NCBI GenBank assembly: GCA_015060065.1
Contig: SUZF01000004.1
Coordinates: 1 to 64,000, forward strand
From: Rikenellaceae bacterium
Lineage (GTDB): Bacteria > Bacteroidota > Bacteroidia > Bacteroidales > Rikenellaceae
DNA: 64,000 nt
Direction of reading: 5' to 3'
Notes under the pieces: generated by a model
Database searches by the model: none
Seen by the model: the letters and a program-made list of their open reading frames with translations, nothing else
Told to the model about the DNA's origin: nothing
Shown here: positions 51,253-60,007 of the stretch, piece after piece
Layout of the letters: each line of letters begins with the position of its first letter
Position numbering within the stretch: position 1 is the stretch's first letter
Translations under genes and position numbers: made by a program

Positions 51253-51938
51253 TTCTGTCCGTAATAGGCATCCTTGCCGTGCTTACGCACGTAGTGCTTC
51301 TCGATAAGGAGTTTGTTCATTGCGAGTGCAGGATTGATCTGCAATGAGATATGGGCCATCTTGGCCACTTGCTCCAAAACAACAGCATTATGTACCGCCT
51401 CATGACAATCTTTACCCCATGCGAAAGGTCCGTGGTTACGAACCAAGACAGCCGGTGTGTGAGAGGGATTTATCTCATTCGAACAGAAATACTCGACGAT
51501 TGTTGTGCCTGTCTGCTTCTCGTATTCTCCCATCTGCTCCTCGGTCATAGCATTTGTGCAGGGGATGTCGTGGTGGAAATAGTCTGCGTGAGTGGTACCG
51601 ATATTCGGGATATCCAATCCCGCCTGGGCCCACGCTGTGGCGTATGTCGAGTGGGTATGAACAATACCGCCAACATCAGGGAAAGCCTTGTAAATCTCCA
51701 AGTGAGTGGCCGTATCTGACGAGGGACGCAGTATGCCATCGACAACCTCGCCATCGAGATTGACAACCACCATATCCGAAGGTTGCATATCGCTGTAATC
51801 GACTCCGCTGGGCTTGATGACAATCAAACCCGATTCACGGTCTATGGCCGAAACATTACCCCAAGTAAAGATTACCAGACCATGCTTTACGAGGTCGAGA
51901 TTTGCCTTACAAACTTCTGCCTTTAACGCTTCTAGCAT
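51249..51938 (-). CDS. araD: L-ribulose-5-phosphate 4-epimerase
   Basis: 229 residues of the class II aldolase/AraD fold. Visible: [16 protein letters not shown] (phosphate and substrate site), [24 protein letters not shown], the zinc ligands in [13 protein letters not shown], and the later [10 protein letters not shown]. It interconverts L-ribulose 5-phosphate and D-xylulose 5-phosphate, joining arabinose or ascorbate/uronate catabolism to the pentose phosphate pathway. No araA, araB or other arabinose genes are nearby; instead it is 9 bases after a DUF5723 gene, an unexpected partner. A related sugar phosphate cannot be excluded as substrate. Confidence 0.9.
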   Translation of the reverse strand: MLEALKAEVCKANLDLVKHGLVIFTWGNVSAIDRESGLIVIKPSGVDYSDMQPSDMVVVNLDGEVVDGILRPSSDTATHLEIYKAFPDVGGIVHTHSTYATAWAQAGLDIPNIGTTHADYFHHDIPCTNAMTEEQMGEYEKQTGTTIVEYFCSNEINPSHTPAVLVRNHGPFAWGKDCHEAVHNAVVLEQVAKMAHISLQINPALAMNKLLIEKHYVRKHGKDAYYGQN

Positions 51939-51947
51939 ACTGGTTGA

Positions 51948-53390
51948 TTATTTTTGCTTTTTCGACTTTATGCGTCCTGCGGCTAAATCATCTTTGTAGG
52001 CTTTGGTATACTTGGCACGACCCAACGAGAAGCCAAGACCCATATTCAGATTAACCGAGCGTTGGCGTACCGGCAACAGCAATCTGCCACCATCATTCGG
52101 CAGCGTTGCCGAGCCAAACTTCAAGTCGATAAAGTCAGCTCCGATGAAGAAGTTGAATCCCGTCGGATGCAGGTTAAGCGCAAAACCGAATATTCCCGGC
52201 TGGTTGTGGTTAAGGAACGTGTGGCTTAACGTAGCCGTAATCCAATTCAAAGGCTTGAAATTGACCGATGCCGTAAGTTCCGAGTAGGCAAACGTCTGGC
52301 AGAACTTCGTATGCGACAATACACCGAAACTGATGCGGTTACGCAGAATTGCATACTCGGCACCTACATTCAGAGAGCAGTTCAGACGTTGCAGATAACT
52401 CTTCGGTGTGCCGGCATTCACAAACTCGAAATTCTCATAATTGGCAATAACCTCTTCTTTCTGAAAGTCGTATCCTTTATAGGCGAATGACGTACCCATC
52501 TTTCCCGTCACGGTTGCTGCCCGATTCCAACTGATAAATCCGAGATCGGTAATTGCTGCCGACAGACGCAGATGGTCATCAACCAAACGTACCTCGGCAC
52601 CCAAATCCACCGCAATACCTCCATTACCAAACTGCTTGAAATCGATAGAGTTCAGACTAAAATTCGGATTGAAGAGTTCCTGCATATTCACAGGCTGTCC
52701 CACAGGCAGACTGGTATTTATCATCGGGCAACTACCCCTCAACTCGCCATTCAAACGAGCCGAAACCTCATCATCGGAGACAACCGCACCCATATTATTG
52801 ACGTTGAAGGCGAGGTTTGCAAATCCGAACAAGCCTTTCACGCGGAAACCGACAGTCGCGATATCCTTAATCGGAATTGCAGCACCGAGGTAAGCCTCCA
52901 TGTAGGCGTTGAGTCCGACGTGCATCTTATCCATATTGTAGGTACCCTGACCGAGGTCAGTTACCAGCGAGAAGAACTCTTTGGGGATATTCACATCGGC
53001 ATTTGCCCTCAAATTAAGACCAAACGACCAGAAGAACCTCTTGGTATGTGCGCCAAATCCGATAATCTGCTCCGAGAGGGACAGGTCGAGGGCATTATTA
53101 CGAGGCAGACGCTTCAAGAAGTCGCCCCTATCGACCGACTTATGCAGAAATGTTACCAACCCGTCTTGTGTCGGATAGAACATATTATCAATCGACAGGA
53201 AGTTGTTGTTCAGACCAAGACTAACACCTCCCAACATCGGGAAATTGATATATCCGCGGGTTGGAGCCAACGCCGGATTCATATCGGTACGGAAGGTCGA
53301 ACCCTCCATAAAGTACGAGGTTCTAACCTGTGACATCGCCATTGTGGGCAACATCAACATCAGTATAAGTATTGCTATATATCGCTTCAT
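51948..53390 (-). CDS. Exported DUF5723 protein, predicted outer-membrane barrel
   Basis: 480 residues with signal peptide (IAILILMLMLPTMAMS). The mature start SYFMEGSTFRTDMNPALAPTRGYINFPMLGG is the usual opening of the Bacteroidetes family I recall as DUF5723, followed by long amphipathic beta strands. The C-terminal end (GLGFSLGRAKYTKAYKDDLA) runs into a basic tail. It is 30 bases after the 986-residue lipoprotein and they almost certainly function together at the cell surface. Function is unknown. Confidence 0.75.
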   Translation of the reverse strand: MKRYIAILILMLMLPTMAMSQVRTSYFMEGSTFRTDMNPALAPTRGYINFPMLGGVSLGLNNNFLSIDNMFYPTQDGLVTFLHKSVDRGDFLKRLPRNNALDLSLSEQIIGFGAHTKRFFWSFGLNLRANADVNIPKEFFSLVTDLGQGTYNMDKMHVGLNAYMEAYLGAAIPIKDIATVGFRVKGLFGFANLAFNVNNMGAVVSDDEVSARLNGELRGSCPMINTSLPVGQPVNMQELFNPNFSLNSIDFKQFGNGGIAVDLGAEVRLVDDHLRLSAAITDLGFISWNRAATVTGKMGTSFAYKGYDFQKEEVIANYENFEFVNAGTPKSYLQRLNCSLNVGAEYAILRNRISFGVLSHTKFCQTFAYSELTASVNFKPLNWITATLSHTFLNHNQPGIFGFALNLHPTGFNFFIGADFIDLKFGSATLPNDGGRLLLPVRQRSVNLNMGLGFSLGRAKYTKAYKDDLAAGRIKSKKQK

Positions 53391-53420
53391 AACTTCAAAG
53401 ACTTTTTATTCTACGTTATA

Positions 53421-56381
53421 CTACTCCTCATCGACAGGAAATTTATCAAAATCCAGCGTAATGCCATCACGTATTCTCAATCGCAGTTTCGCGAATATCG
53501 ACTGGTCTGGCGATAACGCACTCGGCGTATGCGAGTTATTACGCAGGTTTAACTTAAATCGCAGAGCATCAATATCTGCCAAACGCGACACGCTGCCATC
53601 CTCGCCAAGGTCGAGTTTCAACACTAACGACGAATGAGCCTCCGGCTCGGCATCTTCGGGATGATGTCCGTGAATCATATTATCTGCACCGAAAGCCACC
53701 TGCACATCGGTCGGGTTACCATTCTCGTCCAGACACTCCGTTTCAAGGAGGAAGTCGAGCGGAATGGTGGTCGTAAAGTCGGCAATGATAGCCACCTCGC
53801 CAACCGAAGAGACAAACGTCATCTCTGCGATACCCTCGAACAGACCTTTCAGACCCGACACCGTCGAGTCGTAGGAGATATCGAATGCGTGTCCAAATTC
53901 GAGCGGAATCTCCACAGCATAGTCATAACCTATCGAGTAGGTAGATTGGGTAAGGTCGAGAACATGTGTAGCCGAGAGGTCGGAGGCGACCTTCAAATCC
54001 ACCTCCACCTTCGAAGGCAGCGAGCCTTTGAAGAGATTACCCAACTCCATAGGCACGAATGTCACGCCCTCGACACCTTCAAAATCGCCACGACGCGCCT
54101 CGGTCGAAAGAACGAGTTGTGTGCGACCCTCCGCAGCAATCTTCACGCCTTCGAGGCTTACGTTGTTTTCGGGGATATAATTTCCGTTTGCATCAAAGGG
54201 TTTGAGGTTAAGCAACACATTGAACGGCACACCTAACGGGTTGTTGATATTGAAACGGATAATCGGATTCACGTCAAGATTCTCGATTTTCAGCCCCTCG
54301 CCCATCATATCGCCCAACTCGATAGCGGGCAGGTTATCGGGAGAGAGCGTATAGTCAATCTTGCCGTAGAATTTTGATATCTGAATATCATCCACCTCAA
54401 AATCGAAATTGAGTTTTGTTTGTGTCGTTTCGAGGTTAATAGTTGTACCGGCATCCACCGACACACCACCCGTCACGGCAAACTTTTCGTCGATTACAAT
54501 CTGTCGCGCACCTCTCTCGCCAACGATTGCCGGCAGATTCTCGATAGCATCGAGTTCAAGTTCGATAATGTCGAGCGAGGAGTCCTCATTTGGTCGCCAC
54601 TCAACGTGGTCAAGGCGCAGAATGTGGTCGCCATTGGGAGCAGTCTCGATGTTCGGCTGTCCGGCTGCGGGATGAAGCATCTGCTTCATATTAACCGAGA
54701 GACTCAAATAGACCTTATCAACCGGGAATGTTTCGTTTGCGGGGTGCGAAATCGCAAGGCGTAACTTAACATTTCCGCCACTCGGATTCTTCACTTCGAG
54801 TCTTTCCACCGAGGCGAGTTCATCGGGAACATCAATCGTCTGGCACAACTTCGGAAGATTTGCATCATCGAACTTAAAGTCGAAGTACTGCTCGCGCATC
54901 GACACTCGGCTCTCGGAGAGATTGATGTTGAAGTGTGACTCATCGATTATATTTTTGACCACCACGGGCGACACGGGAGGTAACACCTCTGACAACATAA
55001 ACGACAGGCCCTCATTGAGATCGCTGATATGAGACGATACATTTGTCTTAATTACCAACTGACCCGATTTCAGTTCGACATCACACTTCGAGCAATCGAT
55101 AGCACGCAGATTGAGCGTCACGCCATTTTCGAGTTGGCGCATCGGTGCCGTCAGTACGTTGGTCGCGGTGTTGAGATACCCGTTTGCATCAGCATCAAAG
55201 ACAAGGCACTGCGGCAAGTGGGTCTCTGCTCGCAAGGCATCCGTTTCCAGCCACTCCATACCCTGAACACGGAACTTTATGGGAGCCGAGTTGAATGCAA
55301 TATACTCTATCGTCTCGACACTCTCCGGAATACCGTTAAGCGTATATACCACCTCGTCAGAGTGGTTGGCATTATCAATCTCCACAGAGTTGATAACAAT
55401 CTCCATATCTCGGAATTTCGGATTGATGCCGAGCGTAATATTCGGCTTAACCGCACCATTGCAATATCCGGCAACCGCCTCGAAATCGTAGTCGAAACTA
55501 TACGAAATCTCGTCGTCAATGTTCATTGCGCCACGAACGATAGTTCGCTGCGAAAAGTCAATACTGCGCAACCAAGCCTTGATTTTAACATTCTCGACAC
55601 CGGCGGCAACTTCGAGGTCCTCGACCTTCAAGACATTACCTATCGAGACTCCATGCTCATCAAGCAACTCGTAATTCGACGGGAAGGTTGCCGTAAGGTT
55701 AAGCAGACCGCCTCCATTAACACTCTTCACTCCGTTGAATGCAATAACGATATCAACCGGAGAACCGTATGCCGAAGCATTCTCCCCGAAGTAGATTTTA
55801 CCCACGCTGCGAATCTGTTCGGGCATAGTGAACGATGCCTCAAACGGCACACTTCCCGAACTCGAAAAGGTCTGGGCACCAAAGGCAGGAATATTTGCAC
55901 CACCGGACGGCACGCTGAATCCGACATTGATATCGGCAGAGAACTCCACCGGGTCGAATGTCGGAGCAACACTCATATCGGGATATCCAAGGATAAAATC
56001 TGTCTCAATCCTACTAAATAGGAAATCCGTAGGCATAGTCGGCACCGAGAATGCCACGGGGTCAATTACCGGCGACAGACCCGACATGGTCGGCAACGTA
56101 AATCCATCGATAGTGAATTGGTCGCCCTCGCCATCGAATTTCAGGACATACACACCATTTTCGACATCCAAACCCTCGTTTTCTCCACCGAGCATCTCAC
56201 CCAAGGTCTTACTCTTGATTTCGCCAAGCGGGAGCATAACCTCTTCGCCTCCGATTGTCACTTCGGGAGATATGTTATCGAGGTTGTAACGCTCATCCAC
56301 GCACGATGAGAACGTGGCACCGACACCAATAACCAACAGCAACAATGCCGTCGATTTGACAAACATTTTTCGGATTCTCAT
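53421..56381 (-). CDS. Large multi-domain beta-rich lipoprotein
   Basis: 986 residues. A lipoprotein signal (STALLLLVIGVGATFSSC) is followed by VDERYNLDNISPEVTIGGEE and then a long acidic, beta-strand-rich body without membrane segments. Several units look internally similar: phrases such as IRFNINNPLGVPFNVLLNL, KNPSGGNVKLRLAISHPANE and KVYLSLSVNMKQML recur as Ig-like or late-embryogenesis-type beta domains. No catalytic motif is seen. Pairing with a DUF5723 protein is common in the phylum to my recollection. It is probably a surface or periplasmic structural protein. A second ATG (56366) gives an equally good signal peptide. Confidence 0.7.
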   Translation of the reverse strand: MRIRKMFVKSTALLLLVIGVGATFSSCVDERYNLDNISPEVTIGGEEVMLPLGEIKSKTLGEMLGGENEGLDVENGVYVLKFDGEGDQFTIDGFTLPTMSGLSPVIDPVAFSVPTMPTDFLFSRIETDFILGYPDMSVAPTFDPVEFSADINVGFSVPSGGANIPAFGAQTFSSSGSVPFEASFTMPEQIRSVGKIYFGENASAYGSPVDIVIAFNGVKSVNGGGLLNLTATFPSNYELLDEHGVSIGNVLKVEDLEVAAGVENVKIKAWLRSIDFSQRTIVRGAMNIDDEISYSFDYDFEAVAGYCNGAVKPNITLGINPKFRDMEIVINSVEIDNANHSDEVVYTLNGIPESVETIEYIAFNSAPIKFRVQGMEWLETDALRAETHLPQCLVFDADANGYLNTATNVLTAPMRQLENGVTLNLRAIDCSKCDVELKSGQLVIKTNVSSHISDLNEGLSFMLSEVLPPVSPVVVKNIIDESHFNINLSESRVSMREQYFDFKFDDANLPKLCQTIDVPDELASVERLEVKNPSGGNVKLRLAISHPANETFPVDKVYLSLSVNMKQMLHPAAGQPNIETAPNGDHILRLDHVEWRPNEDSSLDIIELELDAIENLPAIVGERGARQIVIDEKFAVTGGVSVDAGTTINLETTQTKLNFDFEVDDIQISKFYGKIDYTLSPDNLPAIELGDMMGEGLKIENLDVNPIIRFNINNPLGVPFNVLLNLKPFDANGNYIPENNVSLEGVKIAAEGRTQLVLSTEARRGDFEGVEGVTFVPMELGNLFKGSLPSKVEVDLKVASDLSATHVLDLTQSTYSIGYDYAVEIPLEFGHAFDISYDSTVSGLKGLFEGIAEMTFVSSVGEVAIIADFTTTIPLDFLLETECLDENGNPTDVQVAFGADNMIHGHHPEDAEPEAHSSLVLKLDLGEDGSVSRLADIDALRFKLNLRNNSHTPSALSPDQSIFAKLRLRIRDGITLDFDKFPVDEE

Positions 56382-56417
56382 ATTATCTGTTTTTTAAGGG
56401 AAATACCTAATGTTATG

Positions 56418-56450
56418 CAAAGGTAGTAATATTTTCATACAATTTACAAT
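56418..56450 (-). promoter_or_regulatory. Promoter of the lipoprotein-DUF5723-epimerase operon
   Basis: Minus-strand TACCTTTG (56425-56418) with ATTG (one mismatch) 21 bases upstream. It shares the ACTACCTTTG context with the promoters at 10867 and 36407. Confidence 0.6.
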
Positions 56451-56569
56451 ATAGGTATGATTTTTATCATTTTAGCCTTTTTCGGAGAAAAGCAACAAAA
56501 TCCGAATATGGTTTGCAAATGCTCAAAATTTGGTTTAGGAGCGCCTCGAAAATGTTTTGTCGAAAAAAA

Positions 56570-56601
56570 ATTGTCGCAAATCGCAAAAAACACTAAATTT
56601 G
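56570..56601 (+). promoter_or_regulatory. Promoter of uvrC with almost no leader
   Basis: ATTG (56570-56573), 20 bases, TAAATTTG (56594-56601). The ATG begins only 8 bases after the -7 element, so the transcript should be leaderless or have a leader of a few bases. Confidence 0.65.
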
Positions 56602-56608
56602 TCTCGCT

Positions 56609-58444
56609 ATGTCATCGGACAAACACCTAACCTTGAAGGAGCAGGTCGCGCTCTTGCCACTCTCCCCCGGAGTCTATCAATTTCTCGACTCCGCAGGGCG
56701 AATTATCTATGTCGGCAAGGCAAAGTCGCTACGCAAGAGGGTCAGTTCCTACTTCGTGCAGAGCAAGGAGCATAGTGCCAAGGTGCGCGTGATGGTGCGC
56801 CACATCGTCGAAATCAGGCATATCGTAGTCGGCAGTGAGACAGACGCTCTACTACTCGAAAACTCACTGATAAAGAGTCTGCAACCCCGCTACAACATCC
56901 TGCTCAAAGATGATAAAAGTTACCCATGGATTGTCGTGCGCCACGAACCTTTTCCGCGCATCGAATCGACACGTCGCCTTGTACGTGACGGCTCGCAATA
57001 TTTCGGACCCTACGGCTCGGTGGCTATGCAACGCAGTATCTTGGAGTTTATCCGCGAAGTCATACCGCTACGCACCTGCAAACTAAACCTCGCACCCGAA
57101 AAGATTGCGCGAGGAAACTACTCGACCTGCCTGCAATACCACCTCGGCAACTGCAAAGCCCCCTGCATCGGTGCGCAGAGCAGCGAGGAGTATGCCTCAT
57201 TGATTGAGATGGCGATTTCGGTCTTGCGAGGCGATCTTCGCCCCGTGCGTGCATACCTCGAAGAGGAGATGCAACGAGCCGCTTCCGAACTACGTTTCGA
57301 GCAGGCACAACGCTTCAAATCGCGCCTTGATGCCCTCGAAAACTACCGCTCGCGCTCGGTAATTGTCAGTGCCAGGATTGTCGATATCGACATCTTCTCG
57401 CTCATCACCGACGAGGCTGACGACACGGCATACTGCAACTTTGTACGCATACGCCAAGGCTCCGTCACGGGCGTATATACCGTACGCCTCACGGCAGGAG
57501 CCGAAAGCAACGAAGCCGAGATGCTAACCCTTGGCATTCAACATATTGTCGAAAATATTTCGGGCAAGTTATCCCGCGAAGTTATCGTTCCGTTCCTCCC
57601 CTCGGCAGCGATGCTCTTCGATGGTGTAACCTTCACAATTCCCAAGCGGGGCGAGAAACTCGACCTGCTCGAATTTTCGCAGAAGAGCGCACGCATCTTC
57701 CGTGCCGAGCAACTCAAAAACCTCGAAATCAAGAATCCGGAGCGACACACCGACCGACTGATGGAGGCTATGCGACGCGAACTCCACCTCGAACACGAGC
57801 CACGCCATATCGAGTGTTTCGACAACTCAAACCTGCAAGGCACCAATCCCGTGGCGTCGTGTGTGGTCTTCCGCGACGGCAAGCCCTCACGCAAGGAGTA
57901 CCGCCATTTCAACGTCAAGACGGTCGTCGGAGCCGACGACTTCGCCTCGATGCGCGAGATTGTCGGTCGCCGCTATCGTCGTCTGCTCGACGAGGGGGCG
58001 GAACTCCCCGACCTGATTATCGTCGATGGTGGCAAGGGGCAACTATCGAGTGCCTATGCCGTGCTGTGTGAACTCGGCATCGAGCAACGAGTACCGATTG
58101 TCGGCTTGGCAAAGCGCATCGAGGAGATATACTTCCCGCACGACCCGATGCCGTACTATCTGTCGCGCACGGGCGAGCCGCTGAAAGTGGTCTGCCACAT
58201 CCGCGACGAGGCTCACCGATTCGGCATCACATTCCATCGTCAAAAGCGCAGCAATGCCTTCCTGCACAGTGGTTTGGAGGAGATTCGCGGACTTGGCGAA
58301 AAAAGCATTGCCGCCCTGCTCAAAGAGTTCCGAACAATCTCCCGCCTGCGCAGTGCGGATGAGGCTCAAATCGCAGCCGTTATCGGTCGGGCGAAGGCTC
58401 GCGCCGTTGTCGAGTGGCTCGGCAAGGAGCATCCGTCAAAGTAG
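56609..58444 (+). CDS. uvrC: Excinuclease ABC subunit C
   Basis: 611 residues, full length. GIY-YIG nuclease domain: LPLSPGVYQFLDSAGRIIYVGKAKSLRKR (Tyr and Arg for the 3' incision). A small cysteine motif CLQYHLGNCKAPC sits near residue 180 and a UvrB-binding UVR-like helix (EEMQRAASELRFEQAQRFKSRL) near 220. The RNase H-like 5' nuclease has HIECFDNSNLQGTNPVASCVVF and LIIVDGGKGQL. Two helix-hairpin-helix units close the protein (EIRGLGEKSIAALLKEF). It makes both cuts in nucleotide excision repair with UvrAB. The start chosen matches the normal UvrC N-terminus. Confidence 0.96.
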   Translation: MSSDKHLTLKEQVALLPLSPGVYQFLDSAGRIIYVGKAKSLRKRVSSYFVQSKEHSAKVRVMVRHIVEIRHIVVGSETDALLLENSLIKSLQPRYNILLKDDKSYPWIVVRHEPFPRIESTRRLVRDGSQYFGPYGSVAMQRSILEFIREVIPLRTCKLNLAPEKIARGNYSTCLQYHLGNCKAPCIGAQSSEEYASLIEMAISVLRGDLRPVRAYLEEEMQRAASELRFEQAQRFKSRLDALENYRSRSVIVSARIVDIDIFSLITDEADDTAYCNFVRIRQGSVTGVYTVRLTAGAESNEAEMLTLGIQHIVENISGKLSREVIVPFLPSAAMLFDGVTFTIPKRGEKLDLLEFSQKSARIFRAEQLKNLEIKNPERHTDRLMEAMRRELHLEHEPRHIECFDNSNLQGTNPVASCVVFRDGKPSRKEYRHFNVKTVVGADDFASMREIVGRRYRRLLDEGAELPDLIIVDGGKGQLSSAYAVLCELGIEQRVPIVGLAKRIEEIYFPHDPMPYYLSRTGEPLKVVCHIRDEAHRFGITFHRQKRSNAFLHSGLEEIRGLGEKSIAALLKEFRTISRLRSADEAQIAAVIGRAKARAVVEWLGKEHPSK

Positions 58445-58480
58445 ATATACGCCCAACCATACCCGCAAATCATTAGGTAT

Positions 58481-58519
58481 AAATACTGACGTACAAGTCG
58501 CTGTAAGTATTTACTTTTG
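58481..58519 (+). promoter_or_regulatory. -7 element with flanking inverted repeat ahead of the YeiH-type gene
   Basis: AAATACT (58481-58487) and AGTATTT (58506-58512) form an inverted repeat with an 18-base spacer that abuts TACTTTTG (58512-58519), a TAnnTTTG match. It may be an operator for a regulator of this permease. The leader of about 90 bases also holds a weak GGCT/TGCC...GGCA/AGCC hairpin (58536-58569). Confidence 0.4.
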
Positions 58520-58616
58520 TAACGATTATAGTTTTGGCTCGCCTGTGCCTGCAATTACCGGCAGTAGCCAACAAAACGGATAGATTATACAAACTTAAAT
58601 AAAAATCGTACAAAAG

Positions 58617-59915
58617 ATGAAAAAATTTCTCGAACAATTCAAGACCGAGGATTGGGTTGTAACCTTTTTGAGTATTCCGTTGCTCATATTGGCAGGTTGC
58701 GCCTCATTTTTGAACGGAGGCCCCAAAATCCCGACCGACCTGACGACCGCAAAGGCATGGATTGATATTGCCGCGCTCTTCGTTATCGCTATCGTAATTC
58801 TCTACGCCGGCAATCGTCTGTTAAGCCGTCCGATGAAGGGAATGTTCTGGTCGTTTGTCGTCATCTTCATCATTGCCGCATTGGCGATGTGGATTGGCAG
58901 CAATCCCTACATTAAGAGCGAACTCGGCTTGGAGCCGGTGTTCTTCTCGGTAATCTTCGGCCTTATCATCCGCAACTGTTTCCACATTCCCGAATGGCTC
59001 AAACCTGCAATTCAGGGCGAGTTCTTCATCAAGACGGGTGTGGTTTGCCTTGGTGCAACAATCATGATTAGCGACGTGCTGAAATCGGGTGCCGTAGGTC
59101 TTTTGCAAGCGTGTGTTGTTGTGACGGTTGTTTGGTTCTTTGCCTACCTCATCTCGCGCAAACTCTTCAAGGTTGAGCAGGCTACGGCAATGACCCTTTC
59201 GAGCGGTGTAACTATCTGTGGAGTATCGGCTTGTATCACTGCTGCCGGTGTGGCAGGTACCGACAAGAAGAGCCTTTCGTATATTGTTTCGGTTGTGCTG
59301 ATTATAGTTGTTCCGATGATATACCTGATGCCTTGGTTGGCAAACACAATCGTTCCGTTGCTCACGAGCGACCCGCAGATTCAGCAGGAGATTGCCGGAG
59401 CGTGGATTGGCGGTACCATCGACACGACCAGTGGCGTGGCTGCATCGTCGGAGATGGCAGGCGAGATTGCCAATCGCACGGCTATTGTCGTAAAGGCTAC
59501 ACAGAACGTACTTATCGGAGTTGTAGCATTCTTTATCGCGCTATACCTCTCGACCAAGAACGAAGGTGGTGGCAAGCAGCGCCCCTCGCTCAAAATCGTA
59601 TGGGACAAGTTCCCGAAGTTTATCTTGGCATTCGTTGTAGCGTCACTCGTCTTCTCACTCTTGAAGGAGGCTGACCTCTTCACACTCAACGCGAAGGGCA
59701 AGTTGATGGAGACCTCGTTTGCGAAGACCCTCTCGACCCTCTTCTTCTCGTTGGCATTCGTTTGTATCGGTATGGATACCCGCCTCAAAGATATCATCTC
59801 GAAGGAGAATCGCAACGTGCTTTATGCCTTCCTCACGGCACAGACATTCAACATCTGCATCACCTTCCTGATTGCATGGTTGCTCTTCGGAGTTGTGAAG
59901 CCGCTGATGGCATAA
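58617..59915 (+). CDS. YeiH/UPF0324-family membrane protein (putative sulfate/sulfonate exporter)
   Basis: 432 residues with about ten membrane segments. Family motifs: ISRKLFKVEQATAMTLSSGVTICGVSACITAAGVAG in the centre, AWIGGTIDTTSGVAASSEM, and VKATQNVLIGVVAF, with the final FSLAFVCIGMDTRLKDI. The N-terminal ~110 residues add two or three helices (WVVTFLSIPLLILAGCASFL), longer than the E. coli member. The transported substrate is unproven; relatives are induced by cysteine or sulfur compounds and some act on sulfonates. It has its own promoter and a strong terminator. Confidence 0.85.
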   Translation: MKKFLEQFKTEDWVVTFLSIPLLILAGCASFLNGGPKIPTDLTTAKAWIDIAALFVIAIVILYAGNRLLSRPMKGMFWSFVVIFIIAALAMWIGSNPYIKSELGLEPVFFSVIFGLIIRNCFHIPEWLKPAIQGEFFIKTGVVCLGATIMISDVLKSGAVGLLQACVVVTVVWFFAYLISRKLFKVEQATAMTLSSGVTICGVSACITAAGVAGTDKKSLSYIVSVVLIIVVPMIYLMPWLANTIVPLLTSDPQIQQEIAGAWIGGTIDTTSGVAASSEMAGEIANRTAIVVKATQNVLIGVVAFFIALYLSTKNEGGGKQRPSLKIVWDKFPKFILAFVVASLVFSLLKEADLFTLNAKGKLMETSFAKTLSTLFFSLAFVCIGMDTRLKDIISKENRNVLYAFLTAQTFNICITFLIAWLLFGVVKPLMA

Positions 59916-59936
59916 ATCCCAACAAATTACACTTTG

Positions 59937-59962
59937 GAGTGTCCGGTATTTGTCGGACACTC
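59937..59962 (+). terminator. Terminator of the YeiH-type gene
   Basis: GAGTGTCCG / CGGACACTC stem, loop of 8, then eight T. A classic intrinsic terminator whose loop holds the -33 element of the next promoter. Confidence 0.85.
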
Positions 59963-59980
59963 TTTTTTTTGCTATTTTTG
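59949..59980 (+). promoter_or_regulatory. Promoter of the epimerase-zinc ribbon gene
   Basis: TTTG (59949-59952), exactly 20 bases, TATTTTTG (59973-59980), 27 bases ahead of the ATG. It overlaps the preceding terminator. Confidence 0.8.
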
Positions 59981-60007
59981 CAAAAAGAAAAGCCCAAATC
60001 AGACAGA

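Noticed and set aside
58445..58616. Possible riboswitch in the leader of the YeiH-type gene
   Set aside because: Only short imperfect arms are visible and none matches a riboswitch consensus that I know.
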